Origin: Kibdelosporangium philippinense | GTDB lineage: Bacteria > Actinomycetota > Actinomycetes > Mycobacteriales > Pseudonocardiaceae | NCBI RefSeq assembly: GCF_021390435.2 | Contig: NZ_JAJVCN010000001.1 | Location: forward strand, 248,001-312,000 | DNA length: 64,000 nt | Direction: 5' to 3' | Shown: piece after piece, positions 1 through 8,816 of the stretch | Numbering within the stretch: position 1 is the stretch's first letter | How the letters are laid out: the number at the start of each line of letters is the position of its first letter | Notes under the pieces: model-generated | Told to the model about the DNA's origin: nothing | Database searches by the model: none | Seen by the model: only the letters and a program-made list of their open reading frames with translations | Position numbers and translations under genes: made by a program

Positions 1-2
1 AG

Positions 3-272
3 GACTGCGACCCCCTGTTGCCGTTGCCGCCGTGGGAGAACGACTCCAGCAATCCGGAAGCGATCGATTTCCAGCGCAAGGTCGTGGAATGCCTGCGTGG
101 CAAGGGCGTCAAGGCCGAGGTCAAAACGAGCGAGGACGGCACCGTCGGCTTGTCGCTCGGCGGCGGTAAGGCCGACCCCAACTCGATCGACAAAGCGGAC
201 AAGTCCATCGACCAGGCGATGACGCTTGCGGACACGTGTGAAAAGGAAGTTTTCGCAGGCGGCCGCAAGTAA
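3..272 (+). CDS. C-terminal part of a small secreted or lipoprotein-like protein (5' end outside window)
   Basis: The frame is open from base 3 to the TAA at 270-272 and runs in from before the window, so the start is not visible. The visible 89 residues are charged and soluble, with a Gly-rich turn (LSLGGG) and a Cys near the end. I recognise no domain. It lies 60 bp before an ABC-2 type permease gene on the same strand, which suggests an accessory exported protein of that transporter, but this is only inference from position. Confidence 0.5.
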   Translation, partial: DCDPLLPLPPWENDSSNPEAIDFQRKVVECLRGKGVKAEVKTSEDGTVGLSLGGGKADPNSIDKADKSIDQAMTLADTCEKEVFAGGRK

Positions 273-332
273 CGCCGCTGGAAGTGAGCCATAGCATTCA
301 CAAAGTTGTGAAAAGTGTGTAGCTTGTGAAGC

Positions 333-1892
333 ATGTCTGCTGAGCTGAGGGGGACCTGGCGGCTGGTAGGGCACACCCTGCGCCAGGATCGGGTGACGGC
401 AAGCGTGTGGGCGATCTTCGTACCCGCGCTCGTCCTGGGCACGGCCAAGCAATACGAACAGGCGTTTCCGACGGCGGGGGTGAGGGCGGAGTTCGCGGCG
501 GAAGTGCGGACGAACTCCGCCCTCAGCGCGTTCACCGGCCAGTTGCACGGCGACGGCTTGGGCAACCTCGCCTTATGGAAGATCGGTGACATCGCTCTGA
601 TGCTCGTCGGCCTGATGGCCGTACTCACGGTCATCAGGCACACGCGGGCAGAAGAGGAATCGGGCCGCGTTGAGCTCCTGCGCATAGGTAGGTTCGCGCT
701 GCTGACTGCGAGCCTCATAGAGACCGTCGGCCTGAGTGTCGTGATCGGATTGCTGTCAGCCGCGACATCGGCCGGATTCGGCACCCCAGGCGCGCTGGCG
801 TTCGGCGCGTCAATCGCCGCAGTGGGTTGTGCTTACGCAGCCGTGGCAGCCGTAGCGGCACAACTCACGGAGCGTGCGAGAACAGCCAACGCCATCGCGA
901 GCACGGTTCTCGGCGTCGGTTACGTGCTCAGGTTCGTGGCCGACGGTAGCGGCGCCTTGTGGCTGAGGTGGTTGTCCCCGACGGGCTGGGCGCACCTTGT
1001 CCAGCCGTACGCTGGTAACCGGTGGTGGGTTTTGCTTGTCCCCATTGGGTTCGCGATCATGACGGCCGCGACGGCGTACTGGCTGACGGCCCACAGGGAC
1101 TTCGGGGCAGGCGTCATCCCAGCGAAGCCGGGTCGCGTGAGCGGCGATACGAACCTCGCGTGGCGGATCCACCGCGGTCAGCTCATAGGGTGGACAGCGG
1201 CCTTCGTCGTCGTTGGCCTCGCCGCGGCGAGCGTTGCCGGTGGCATGCGGGACATGGGCAACCGGTCAGGCACCGTCGCGCAGGAGTTTTTCAAGCGCTA
1301 CGCCATGACGCCCCATGCCGACATCGCGGACACGTTCGTCTGGATGATCATTCTGAGCTTCGGCTACATCGCCGCGTTGTACCCGATGCTGGCCGTTTTG
1401 CGAATGCGGACCGAGGAGACCACAGGCCGTGCCGAGTTCACGCTTGCCACCGGGTTGAGCCGGATGCGTTGGGCCGCAGGGCATTTGGCGTTCGCCGCAC
1501 TGGGTGTCGCGGTCATGATGCTGGCCGGTGGGCTTGCCGTCGGCCTGGTTCACGGCCAGCTTCCACTGGTTCTCGGGGCCACCGCGATGCTGATTCCGGC
1601 GGTCTGGATCGTCGGTGCGATCGCGATGTTCGCCTTCGGGGCCGCGCCCAAAGCGGCTGTGGCCTGTGTCTGGACTGTTTTCGTGATGCTGAACGTCTTC
1701 GGCGACGTGCTCGGGCCGGTCCTTGGCATCGACTACTGGCTGGCCAACCAGATCGTCCCGTTCCACCACTTGCCGAAGATCTTGACCGGAGCCGCGTTCG
1801 ACGCCACGCCACTGATCGTGTTGACGGCCGCGACCGCGCTGATCGCCGCGGCCGGTCTGGTCAGCCTGAAACGACGTGACCTGCCCGTGTGA
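333..1892 (+). CDS. ABC-2 type export permease
   Basis: A 519-residue, very hydrophobic protein with about 12 predicted membrane segments in two similar halves of roughly 260 residues. Charged loops follow the pattern of actinomycete ABC-2 exporters: an EEESGRVELLR motif near residue 108 and its counterpart TEETTGRAEFTLATGLSRMRW near 360. The pattern is typical of the long fused permeases often called antibiotic transporters. The ATPase partner is not in the window and probably lies upstream. The stop codon directly abuts the stop of the next gene on the opposite strand. The substrate cannot be read from sequence. Confidence 0.8.
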   Translation: MSAELRGTWRLVGHTLRQDRVTASVWAIFVPALVLGTAKQYEQAFPTAGVRAEFAAEVRTNSALSAFTGQLHGDGLGNLALWKIGDIALMLVGLMAVLTVIRHTRAEEESGRVELLRIGRFALLTASLIETVGLSVVIGLLSAATSAGFGTPGALAFGASIAAVGCAYAAVAAVAAQLTERARTANAIASTVLGVGYVLRFVADGSGALWLRWLSPTGWAHLVQPYAGNRWWVLLVPIGFAIMTAATAYWLTAHRDFGAGVIPAKPGRVSGDTNLAWRIHRGQLIGWTAAFVVVGLAAASVAGGMRDMGNRSGTVAQEFFKRYAMTPHADIADTFVWMIILSFGYIAALYPMLAVLRMRTEETTGRAEFTLATGLSRMRWAAGHLAFAALGVAVMMLAGGLAVGLVHGQLPLVLGATAMLIPAVWIVGAIAMFAFGAAPKAAVACVWTVFVMLNVFGDVLGPVLGIDYWLANQIVPFHHLPKILTGAAFDATPLIVLTAATALIAAAGLVSLKRRDLPV

Positions 1893-2147
1893 TCAATCCT
1901 TGCGGCGCGCGGCGATCACGCAGCCCGCGATGATGGCCGCGATCATCGCGCTGAAGATGAGCACGAAAACGCCGGTGATGATCCCGAGCAGGCCCAGCGA
2001 CCCGGCCACGGCCAGAATGATCGACTGAGGCACGGCCGACGGGCGCTTCACCGGCCCCGAGCGCAGCGTGCGCGCGAGTTGCGGATCGTCCTGCTCGAAC
2101 CACTCCTCGATCAGACGGAGTTGTCTGCGCTCATAGGGTGTGAACAT
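1893..2147 (-). CDS. DUF3040 small membrane protein
   Basis: An 84-residue protein. The soluble N-terminus (MFTPYERRQLRLIEEWFEQDDPQLA) matches the conserved opening of actinobacterial DUF3040 proteins. Two membrane helices follow (about residues 42-77), then a basic tail. I chose the ATG at 2147 over upstream in-frame starts because the family begins at the short ERRQL segment. The function of the family is unknown. It is convergent with the ABC permease (1892/1893) and lies downstream of recQ on the same strand. Confidence 0.75.
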   Translation of the reverse strand: MFTPYERRQLRLIEEWFEQDDPQLARTLRSGPVKRPSAVPQSIILAVAGSLGLLGIITGVFVLIFSAMIAAIIAGCVIAARRKD

Positions 2148-2202
2148 GCTGTGGCTCCCGGAGTCGTCATGTGACGCCCGGGTACCCCGAATCCAGCGGA
2201 TT

Positions 2203-4026
2203 TCACGCACTGAGCGTGTCGAGCACCTGCTGACCGTACTTGGCCAACTTGTTCTCGCCGACTCCGTTGATCCGGCCGAGTTCTTCGAGCGTCTGTGGTG
2301 ATGACGTCGCGATCTCGCGAAGTGTTGCGTCGTGGAAGATCACGTACGCCGGAACGCCCTGCTCCTTGGCGCTAGCCGCACGCCACGCCCGAAGCCGCTC
2401 GAACACCGGCTCGGCTTCGGCAGGCAGCTCGACCGCAGCCTTCTTCGACGAAGAATCAGGCTTGGACGTTGCCTTGGTGACCTTCTCGCGCCGCAGATTC
2501 ACGGTGCGTTCCTTACGCAGCACGGCGGCGCTGGCGTCGGTCATCACCAGCGTCCCGTAATCGCCTTCGACAGCCAGCAGTCCTTGAGCAAGCAGTTGCC
2601 GGACGACTCCGCGCCAGCCGCTTTCGGAAAGTTCCTCGCCGATCCCGAACACCGTCAGGGTGTCGTGGTCATGCTGGATGACCTTCGCAGTCTTGCGCCC
2701 AAGCAGGATGTCGATCACTTGCCCGGCGCCGAACTTCTGGCGCCGCTCCCGCTGCAACCGGTAGATCGTCGACAGCAACTTCTGCGCCGCGATCGTGCCG
2801 TCCCACGACTCAGGCGGCGTCAGGCACGTGTCGCAGTTGCCGCACGCCGTTGACTCTTGTCCGAAGTACGCCAGAAGCTGCACCCGGCGGCATTCGACGG
2901 TCTCGCACAACGCGAGCATCGCGTCCAGGTGCTGACTTTGCCGACGGCGGTGCGCGTCGTCGCCCTCGGACTGGTCGATCATCTTGCGCTGCTGCACAAC
3001 GTCTTGCAGGCCGTACGCCAGCCACGCGGTCGACGGCAGGCCATCACGCCCCGCGCGGCCCGTCTCCTGGTAATACCCCTCGACGGACTTGGGCAGATCC
3101 ATGTGCGCGACAAACCGGACATCGGGCTTGTCGATGCCCATGCCGAACGCGATGGTCGCGACGACGATCAGACCGTCCTCACGCAGGAACCGCGACTGGT
3201 TCTCAGCACGCGTCCGTGAGTCAAGCCCTGCGTGATATGGAACCGCGGCGATGCCGTTGGCGACCAGGAACTCGGCCGTTTTCTCCACTGACGAGCGGGA
3301 CAGGCAGTAGACGATCCCCGCGTCGCCGGAATGCTCGTTCCGCAGCAGGTCCAACAGTTGCTTCTTCGGCTCGGCCTTGGGCACGATCCGGTATTGGATG
3401 TTCGGCCGGTCGAAGCTCGCCACGAAATGCCGGGCTTCGTCCAGCTTGAGCCGGGACGCGATCTCCGCGTGAGTCGCCTGGGTCGCCGTCGCGGTCAGGG
3501 CGATGCGGGGGACCGACGGCCAGCGTTCGTGCAGCTCAGACAGGCCGAGGTAGTCAGGGCGGAAGTCGTGGCCCCATTGCGCCACGCAGTGGGCCTCGTC
3601 GATCGCGAACAGCGCGATCCGGCCGCGGTCGAGCAGGTCGAGGGTCGCGGGCACCCGCAGCCGCTCGGGCGCCAGGTAGAGCAGGTCCAGCTCGCCTGCC
3701 TGGTACATCGCCTCGGTCATCCTGCGTTCCTCGAAGTCCTGCGAGGAGTTCAGGAAGCCCGCGCGCACGCCGAGGGCGTTCAGCGCGTCCACTTGGTCCT
3801 GCATCAACGCGATCAACGGCGAGATGACGATCCCGACACCCGGCCGCACCAGCGCCGGGATCTGGTAGCAGAGAGATTTTCCGCCACCGGTCGGCATCAG
3901 GACGAGCGCGTCGCCGCCAGCGGCCACGTGCCCGACGATCGCCTCTTGCTCACCGCGGAAGGAGTCGTAGCCGAACACCCGGCGCAGGACCTCCAACGCC
4001 GGGCTCGCGGTCTCGAGCGAAGCCAC
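2203..4026 (-). CDS. recQ: RecQ-family ATP-dependent DNA helicase
   Basis: A 607-residue superfamily 2 helicase. In order it shows a Walker A motif ([13 protein letters not shown], near residue 45), a DEAH box ([17 protein letters not shown], near 143), motif VI ([10 protein letters not shown], near 320), a Cys-rich zinc-binding segment ([12 protein letters not shown]...CGNCDTC, near 378-400), and a C-terminal HRDC domain from about residue 525. This is the full RecQ layout, so it is probably an active 3'-5' helicase in recombination and repair. The start is the ATG at 4026, divergent from the alpha-oxoamine synthase gene. It appears to be chromosomal flanking material, not part of the biosynthetic cluster. 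Confidence 0.93.
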   Translation of the reverse strand: MASLETASPALEVLRRVFGYDSFRGEQEAIVGHVAAGGDALVLMPTGGGKSLCYQIPALVRPGVGIVISPLIALMQDQVDALNALGVRAGFLNSSQDFEERRMTEAMYQAGELDLLYLAPERLRVPATLDLLDRGRIALFAIDEAHCVAQWGHDFRPDYLGLSELHERWPSVPRIALTATATQATHAEIASRLKLDEARHFVASFDRPNIQYRIVPKAEPKKQLLDLLRNEHSGDAGIVYCLSRSSVEKTAEFLVANGIAAVPYHAGLDSRTRAENQSRFLREDGLIVVATIAFGMGIDKPDVRFVAHMDLPKSVEGYYQETGRAGRDGLPSTAWLAYGLQDVVQQRKMIDQSEGDDAHRRRQSQHLDAMLALCETVECRRVQLLAYFGQESTACGNCDTCLTPPESWDGTIAAQKLLSTIYRLQRERRQKFGAGQVIDILLGRKTAKVIQHDHDTLTVFGIGEELSESGWRGVVRQLLAQGLLAVEGDYGTLVMTDASAAVLRKERTVNLRREKVTKATSKPDSSSKKAAVELPAEAEPVFERLRAWRAASAKEQGVPAYVIFHDATLREIATSSPQTLEELGRINGVGENKLAKYGQQVLDTLSA

Positions 4027-4046
4027 CCGGCGATCCTAGTCGGCTG

Positions 4047-4077
4047 TTGCGCCGGGCTTGCGGGTGATGCGTAGAAC
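4047..4077 (+). promoter_or_regulatory. SARP-type operator and promoter of the AOS-KS operon
   Basis: Direct heptamers TTGCGCC (4047-4053) and TTGCGGG (4058-4064) have an 11-bp period. A 7-bp gap leads to a -10 like TAGAAC (4072-4077). This matches the known SARP operator layout, in which repeats on one helix face replace the -35. The same pattern occurs at four other promoters in the window. Confidence 0.75.
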
Positions 4078-4115
4078 TGCCGGTAGAGCGATGTCCAGTG
4101 GTTGAGGAGACGCAC

Positions 4116-5330
4116 GTGAACGCATCGGAAGCCTGGCGGCATCTCGAGCCAAAGATCGAAGCGGTCGGCCAGCGGATCAAGCAACTCGAGTGGGACTCCA
4201 GTCGCCGCAACAACTTCGTGCCGTACACAGCGGACGGCAACACACCGTACGTCCTGCTCGAGGGCGAGCGTCTCCTCATGATGTCCGGCTACGGCTACAT
4301 CGGGTTGAACGGCGATCCACGAGTCATCGCGGCCGCGAAGGCGGCGATCGACGAGTACGGAACAGGTACTCCGGGTGTGCGGGCGCTGGCCGGAACGATC
4401 CCGTTGCACGAGGAGTTGGAGGAGGAAGTCGCGCACTTCCTCGGCAGGGAGAGCGCGGTCGTATTCAGCTCAGGGTACGCGGGCAACGTCGGCACCATCG
4501 GCGCCCTGTGCGGTCCCGGTGACACGATCTTCCTCGACAAGCTGGACCATGCGTCCATTGTGGATGGTGCACAGTTGACCGGTGCCACGCTGACCCGGTT
4601 CCGGCACAACGACCCTGCGCACCTTGACCGCAGGCTGGAAGCGACCGAGCCGGGCGGCACGCGTCTGGTCATCGTGGACAGTGTGTACTCGATGGATGGC
4701 GATATCGCGCCATTGCCGGAATTGCGCGAAGTGTGCGACAAGCACAACGCGCTGCTGATGGTCGACGAAGCACACGCACTCGGCGTGATCGGCGCGACCG
4801 GACGTGGTATCGAGGAGCACTTCGAGTACAAGGTCAAGGCCGATATCAAGGTCGGCACGCTGTCCAAGGCCGTCCCGGCCAATGGTGGCTGGATTGTCGG
4901 CTCGAAGCCGTTCATGGACTACGTGAAGCGCTTCGCCCGGCCGTTCCTGTTCTCCGCGGCACTCGCCCCCGCCCAGGTCGGCGCGGCGCTGGAATCACTG
5001 CGGATCCTGGATCGCGAGCCCGAGCGTGTCACGTACGCGCAGCGCGAGTCGACGCGTTTCCGCAACATCGTCAAGCAGGCAGGCTTCAACACCGGTGACA
5101 GCGAGACGGCAGTCGTGCCTCTGATTGTCGGGTCGGACCAGAATGCCTGGGATTACGCCACTGCGCTGCGCAAAGGCGGCGTGATCGGCCTTCCGGTGAT
5201 CAGCCCGGCCGTGCAGCCCGGGTTGGCGCGCCTGCGAATCGCAATCACTGCCGCGCACAGCCGTGCGGACGTCGACTACGCGATCGACACCTTCATCAGT
5301 GCGGCGCGGCAGATCGGACTGCTGTCATGA
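4116..5330 (+). CDS. Alpha-oxoamine synthase (PLP-dependent, AONS/serine palmitoyltransferase-like)
   Basis: A 404-residue fold-type I PLP enzyme. The family condenses an amino acid decarboxylatively with an acyl thioester to give an alpha-aminoketone. Visible motifs are the Gly-rich region GTGTPGVRALAGT, the acidic DEAHALGV motif that contacts the cofactor ring, and the Schiff-base lysine in GTLSKAV (Lys251). I chose the GTG at 4116 because GAGGAG lies 5-10 bases upstream; a GTG at 4098 is possible. It overlaps the following ketosynthase by 4 bp (ATGA), so the two are co-translated. The acyl donor may be a carrier-bound chain made by the cluster's ketosynthases. Biotin synthesis (BioF) is less likely because no other bio genes are present. 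Confidence 0.85.
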   Translation: MNASEAWRHLEPKIEAVGQRIKQLEWDSSRRNNFVPYTADGNTPYVLLEGERLLMMSGYGYIGLNGDPRVIAAAKAAIDEYGTGTPGVRALAGTIPLHEELEEEVAHFLGRESAVVFSSGYAGNVGTIGALCGPGDTIFLDKLDHASIVDGAQLTGATLTRFRHNDPAHLDRRLEATEPGGTRLVIVDSVYSMDGDIAPLPELREVCDKHNALLMVDEAHALGVIGATGRGIEEHFEYKVKADIKVGTLSKAVPANGGWIVGSKPFMDYVKRFARPFLFSAALAPAQVGAALESLRILDREPERVTYAQRESTRFRNIVKQAGFNTGDSETAVVPLIVGSDQNAWDYATALRKGGVIGLPVISPAVQPGLARLRIAITAAHSRADVDYAIDTFISAARQIGLLS

Positions 5331-6544
5331 TCGCGATCACCGGACTCGGTGTGGTCAGCCCGGCGGGCTCCACAGTGGACGATTTCTGGTCCACACTGCT
5401 CGCCGGGAGGTCGGTCGCGGCACCGTTCGATGTCGAAGACAAGGCGGACAACGACTTGCCGCGCTTCGGCTGTACGGTGCGTGGAGTCGACGAGCTCAAC
5501 TTGGTCACGGCCAAGGAATCCCGCCGGATGGACCCGTTCGCCTATTACGGCGTTTCCGCGGGCCTGACCGCTTACGCTGACGCCGGTTCACCGACGCCGG
5601 ACCCGGGGCGAACAGCCATTGTGGTCGGTAACGCGGTCGGTGGCAGGCGTACGACTGACAAGGATGCGCGTAACTACTATCTGTTCGGTCCGCAGCGGGT
5701 GAACCCGTTGCTGCCGTTGGTGAGTATGCCCAACGCGGCCGCGGCGACGTTGGCTATGAAGCTGGGCTGGCGCGGGCCAGCGATGACCATCGCCACGACC
5801 TGCGCGGCAGGCGTGGACGCCATTGGTCAGGCAGTGTTGATGCTGCGCGCGAACCGTGCGGACGTTGTTCTGGCTGGTGGCGCGGAATCGACGGTCAGCC
5901 CGTTGACTTTGGCCGCCTTCGGCAAGCTGAACGCTGTTTCCGGCAGGCATGACGCCCCGGACAAGGCTTCGCGACCGTTCGACAAGGACCGTGACGGCTT
6001 TGTGATGGGTGAAGGCGCCGGATTCGTTGTCCTGGAACGCCTTGAAGACGCTCAAGCCCGAGGTGCCCGTATCCATGGCATTGTCGCGGGCTACGGCTGC
6101 ACGTCGGATGCGTACCACCTGTCGATGCCCTTGCCGGACGGCGCTTCGGCGATTGGCGCGATGACACAGGCGATCACGGACGCCGGTCTACAGCCTGCGG
6201 ACATCGTGCACGTGAACGCCCACGGGACTTCGACGCCGTTGAACGATCGTGCCGAAGCCACTGCGCTGCAGAAGGTGTTCGGCCCTGGCGGGCCTCCGGT
6301 GACGTCGACCAAGGGCGTGATCGGGCATTTGATCGGCGCCGCTGGCGCGGTCGAGGCGGTCGCGACGGTGTTGACGCTGCGGAACGCCGTGGTCCCGCCG
6401 ACCGCGAATCACGAGGAACTGGAGCCAGGCATGGAAATCGACGTGGTGCACGGCAGCCCACGGCCGATCACGCCGGGCCCGGCGCTGTCGAACTCGTTCG
6501 GTTTCGGCGGCCACAACGCCTGCCTGGTAGTAACTCCACCCTGA
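5327..6544 (+). CDS. Beta-ketoacyl-ACP synthase II type ketosynthase (copy 1)
   Basis: A 405-residue FabF-like condensing enzyme. The catalytic Cys is in TTCAAGVDA (Cys159), with the two His in NAHGTSTPLND and KGVIGHLIGAAGA, so all three catalytic residues are present and it is not a chain length factor. It is close to a second ketosynthase in this window (22387-23613). It overlaps the alpha-oxoamine synthase, under the same SARP-type promoter. Its likely role is elongation of an ACP-bound chain for the pathway. The gene ends at the edge of a palindromic repeat. Confidence 0.88.
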   Translation: MIAITGLGVVSPAGSTVDDFWSTLLAGRSVAAPFDVEDKADNDLPRFGCTVRGVDELNLVTAKESRRMDPFAYYGVSAGLTAYADAGSPTPDPGRTAIVVGNAVGGRRTTDKDARNYYLFGPQRVNPLLPLVSMPNAAAATLAMKLGWRGPAMTIATTCAAGVDAIGQAVLMLRANRADVVLAGGAESTVSPLTLAAFGKLNAVSGRHDAPDKASRPFDKDRDGFVMGEGAGFVVLERLEDAQARGARIHGIVAGYGCTSDAYHLSMPLPDGASAIGAMTQAITDAGLQPADIVHVNAHGTSTPLNDRAEATALQKVFGPGGPPVTSTKGVIGHLIGAAGAVEAVATVLTLRNAVVPPTANHEELEPGMEIDVVHGSPRPITPGPALSNSFGFGGHNACLVVTPP

Positions 6545-6597
6545 CCCCTCGTGAGTGGTTAGTCGTGTTCTAACCCTGATAACCACTCACGAGGGGT
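6544..6597. repeat. Palindromic intergenic repeat, copy A
   Basis: Perfect 18-bp arms (6544-6561 and 6580-6597; core CTCGTGAGTGGTTA) surround an 18-nt centre that includes GTTCTAAC. It lies between convergent genes and overlaps the last 13 codons of the response regulator gene. It is a likely bidirectional terminator and a member of a six-copy family in the window. Confidence 0.85.
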
Positions 6598-7242
6598 GAC
6601 CAGGCCGGATTCGTAGGCGAAGACCACAAGTTGAGCACGGTCGCGCGCGCCGAGTTTGGTCATCGCGCGGCTGACATGGGTTTTGGCGGTGGTAGGGCTG
6701 ATCACCATCTGGGCGGCGATCTCATCGTTGGTCAGCCCTTTCGCCACCAACGCCATCACTTCCTTCTCCCGGTTGGTCAGCTCGTCCAACCCAACCACCG
6801 GACCGGGCTGCGGTGTCCGAGCCACGAACTCGCTGATCAGCCTGCGCGTAATGCCGGGCGACAACAGCGCGTCCCCACGTGCGGCGACCCGAACCGCGGT
6901 CACCAGATCCTCGGGTTCGGTGTCCTTCACCAGAAACCCGCATGCCCCGGCCCGTAACGCGTTGAAGACGTATTCATCAAAGCCGTAGTTGGTCAGGATC
7001 ACCACGTGCACCCCGGCGAGCGAAGGATCAGAAGCGATCTGCCGGGTAGCCTCGATTCCGTCCATCACGGGCATCTGCACATCCAGCAGCACCACATCAG
7101 GCCGGTGCTCACGAGCCATCGAAACACCACTGGCGCCGTCAGGAGCGTCACCGATCACCGTGATGTCGTCCTCGGCGGCGAGCAGAGCCCGGAAACCCGC
7201 GCGAATCAACGCCTGGTCGTCAACGAGAAGCACAGTGATCAT
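6559..7242 (-). CDS. NarL/LuxR-type response regulator
   Basis: A 227-residue two-component regulator. The receiver domain has acidic residues near 8-9, the phospho-acceptor Asp54 (LLDVQMPVMDG) and Lys near 105. A C-terminal LuxR helix-turn-helix follows (LTNREKEVMALVAKGLTNDEIAAQMVI). The histidine kinase gene precedes it, overlapping by one base (TGATG), so they form a pair. The last residues (TPREWLSGLEHD) and the stop codon are encoded by palindromic repeat copy A, so the native C-terminus has been extended or replaced by the repeat. The target may be the divergent membrane protein/multicopper oxidase operon. Confidence 0.9.
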   Translation of the reverse strand: MITVLLVDDQALIRAGFRALLAAEDDITVIGDAPDGASGVSMAREHRPDVVLLDVQMPVMDGIEATRQIASDPSLAGVHVVILTNYGFDEYVFNALRAGACGFLVKDTEPEDLVTAVRVAARGDALLSPGITRRLISEFVARTPQPGPVVGLDELTNREKEVMALVAKGLTNDEIAAQMVISPTTAKTHVSRAMTKLGARDRAQLVVFAYESGLVTPREWLSGLEHD

Positions 7243-8321
7243 CAGAACGGCAACTCCGCGAGAACCCTGAACCCGCCGGATTTCCTTGGGGCAGCGGACA
7301 ATGATCCGCCCAATGACGTGACACGTTCCCGCATGCCGATCAACCCGACCCCGGGAACGGGTGGCGTGTCACAAGTGCCGTCGTCATCGATCTGCACAGT
7401 CAATGACCGCTTCCCGAATCCCACGTGGACGGTCGCGGCATCGGCCTGAGCATGCCGGGTCACGTTGGTCAACGCCTCCTGGACGATCCGGTAAGCCGCA
7501 CGGTTGATCTCGTCCGGCAAAGGCCGCTGCTGGCCCGTGACAGTCAGTCGCACAGGCAGTCCGGTGCTTCGAGCCCGGTCCACCAAGTCGTCGAGCCGAT
7601 CAAGGCCGCTGGCGTCTGGTTCGCCGCGAAGAACACTCAACGTCTCCCTGAGCTCACGCACCGCATCGGTACTGGCCTCCTGAATCGCCAGCAACGCCTC
7701 GGGCACCTCCTCACCGCGCTTACGGGCGAGATGAACAGCCACACCAGCATGGACCTTGATCACCGAAATGCTGTGCGTCAACGAATCGTGTAATTCCCGC
7801 GCGATGCGCAGGCGCTCTTCGCCAGCACGGCGACGCAGCGTTTCCTCGTGATTACGCGCCTGATCCGCGGCGCGCTTCTCCCGTAGCCGCGCGGTTTCGC
7901 CAAGAACGATGGCCGCCACGAACCATCCGAGCAGCAGGATCCGGTCCTGGATCTCCTCGCGCGCCGGATGTCCCGGCAGGATGAAAACGTTGTAAACCAC
8001 CATGGTCAGCAGGTATGTCACAGCAGTGCCAATACCGATCGCGCGATGCCCGAACCGCAGCGCGGAGAACAAGGCGCACAGCAACGGCACTTCGATGGGA
8101 ATGTCCGGCCCGTCGATGAAGTACACGTTGACCGTGCAGATCGCGCACAGCAACACAACCGCTACCGGAAACCGGCGGCGCAGGGCGATCGACAGCGAAC
8201 TCGTGAGCATCAGCGTGTAGCCGGTCACACTCAGCTGTGTCGGTGACGCCTCGACCAACGCGACCAACAACGCCGTGACCAAGACCGCCACGCCGATGTC
8301 CACGGCCCACTGTCGCTTCAC
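7242..8321 (-). CDS. NarL-type sensor histidine kinase
   Basis: A 359-residue kinase. The N-terminal region has about five membrane segments (residues about 8-140), a short coiled stretch follows, then the dimerisation/phospho-acceptor box RIARELHDSLTHS (HisKA_3 type), and a C-terminal ATPase domain with GVGLIGMRERV. No extracellular sensor domain is evident, as in DesK/LiaS-like kinases that sense the membrane. It is co-transcribed with the response regulator. It is divergent from the operon at 8454, with a perfect inverted repeat between them (8377-8392). Confidence 0.9.
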   Translation of the reverse strand: MKRQWAVDIGVAVLVTALLVALVEASPTQLSVTGYTLMLTSSLSIALRRRFPVAVVLLCAICTVNVYFIDGPDIPIEVPLLCALFSALRFGHRAIGIGTAVTYLLTMVVYNVFILPGHPAREEIQDRILLLGWFVAAIVLGETARLREKRAADQARNHEETLRRRAGEERLRIARELHDSLTHSISVIKVHAGVAVHLARKRGEEVPEALLAIQEASTDAVRELRETLSVLRGEPDASGLDRLDDLVDRARSTGLPVRLTVTGQQRPLPDEINRAAYRIVQEALTNVTRHAQADAATVHVGFGKRSLTVQIDDDGTCDTPPVPGVGLIGMRERVTSLGGSLSAAPRKSGGFRVLAELPF

Positions 8322-8376
8322 CTGGGCAGATTATCGGGACCGGCAATACCGCGGCGGATGTATGAGCGGATGTGCG

Positions 8377-8392
8377 TACTCCCGGGGGAGTA
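8377..8392. promoter_or_regulatory. Inverted repeat in divergent kinase/oxidase promoter region
   Basis: TACTCCC (8377-8383), GG, then GGGAGTA (8386-8392) is a perfect 7-bp inverted repeat in the 132-bp gap between the divergent kinase and membrane-protein genes. It is a plausible operator for the neighbouring response regulator. No -10/-35 pair stands out clearly. Confidence 0.5.
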
Positions 8393-8453
8393 TGCGGCAT
8401 TGTCTTCCTGCGTCGGACGCCACGACGGCTCGCCCAAGCCAGGATTTCGTGTT

Positions 8454-8816
8454 GTGAAGAAGAAACCGATGGTGTGGGTGTTACGCACGACCGCCGTGCT
8501 GTTCCTGCTTGCCGTCCTCGGCCAGGCAGTGCTGGCAGGTCAGTTCGTCACGGGGGACACCGGCTTCCTGGAGATGCACGCGGTCAACGGCACTGTCGTC
8601 GGGGCCGCGGCGATCGTCTGGGTCATCGCGTCGCTGGTCCTTCGCGTGCCACTTCGGATGGGGTTGGTCGGAGTCGCCGCGTTGCTCGCCACAGGTGCGC
8701 AGATCGGCCTAGGTCACGGGCGTGACCTAGGCCTGCACATCCCGCTGGGCGTGGCCCTGCTTGGCGCGGGCATCACGTTGACCTCACTGTCCTTCGCCTA
8801 TCGGGAGTCGAAGTGA
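8454..8816 (+). CDS. Small four-helix membrane protein beside multicopper oxidase
   Basis: A 120-residue protein with about four membrane helices and conserved-looking HAVNG and HGRDLGLHIPLG segments. The histidines within or next to the helices suggest a heme or metal role, but I cannot assign a family. I chose the GTG at 8454 (MKKKPMVW) because a Lys-rich start precedes the first helix and AGGA lies 9-12 bases upstream; longer starts add a non-hydrophobic Cys-containing leader. It overlaps the multicopper oxidase gene by 4 bp (GTGA), so they are translationally coupled. A perfect 13-bp inverted repeat lies within the coding sequence (8706-8733). Confidence 0.7.
   Translation: MKKKPMVWVLRTTAVLFLLAVLGQAVLAGQFVTGDTGFLEMHAVNGTVVGAAAIVWVIASLVLRVPLRMGLVGVAALLATGAQIGLGHGRDLGLHIPLGVALLGAGITLTSLSFAYRESK
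8706..8733. repeat. Perfect intragenic inverted repeat
   Basis: GGCCTAGGTCACG, two G, then CGTGACCTAGGCC form a 13-bp perfect inverted repeat inside the coding sequence of the small membrane protein. It uses two CTA leucine codons, which are rare in DNA of this composition, so it is unlikely to come from codon preference. Confidence 0.8.
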
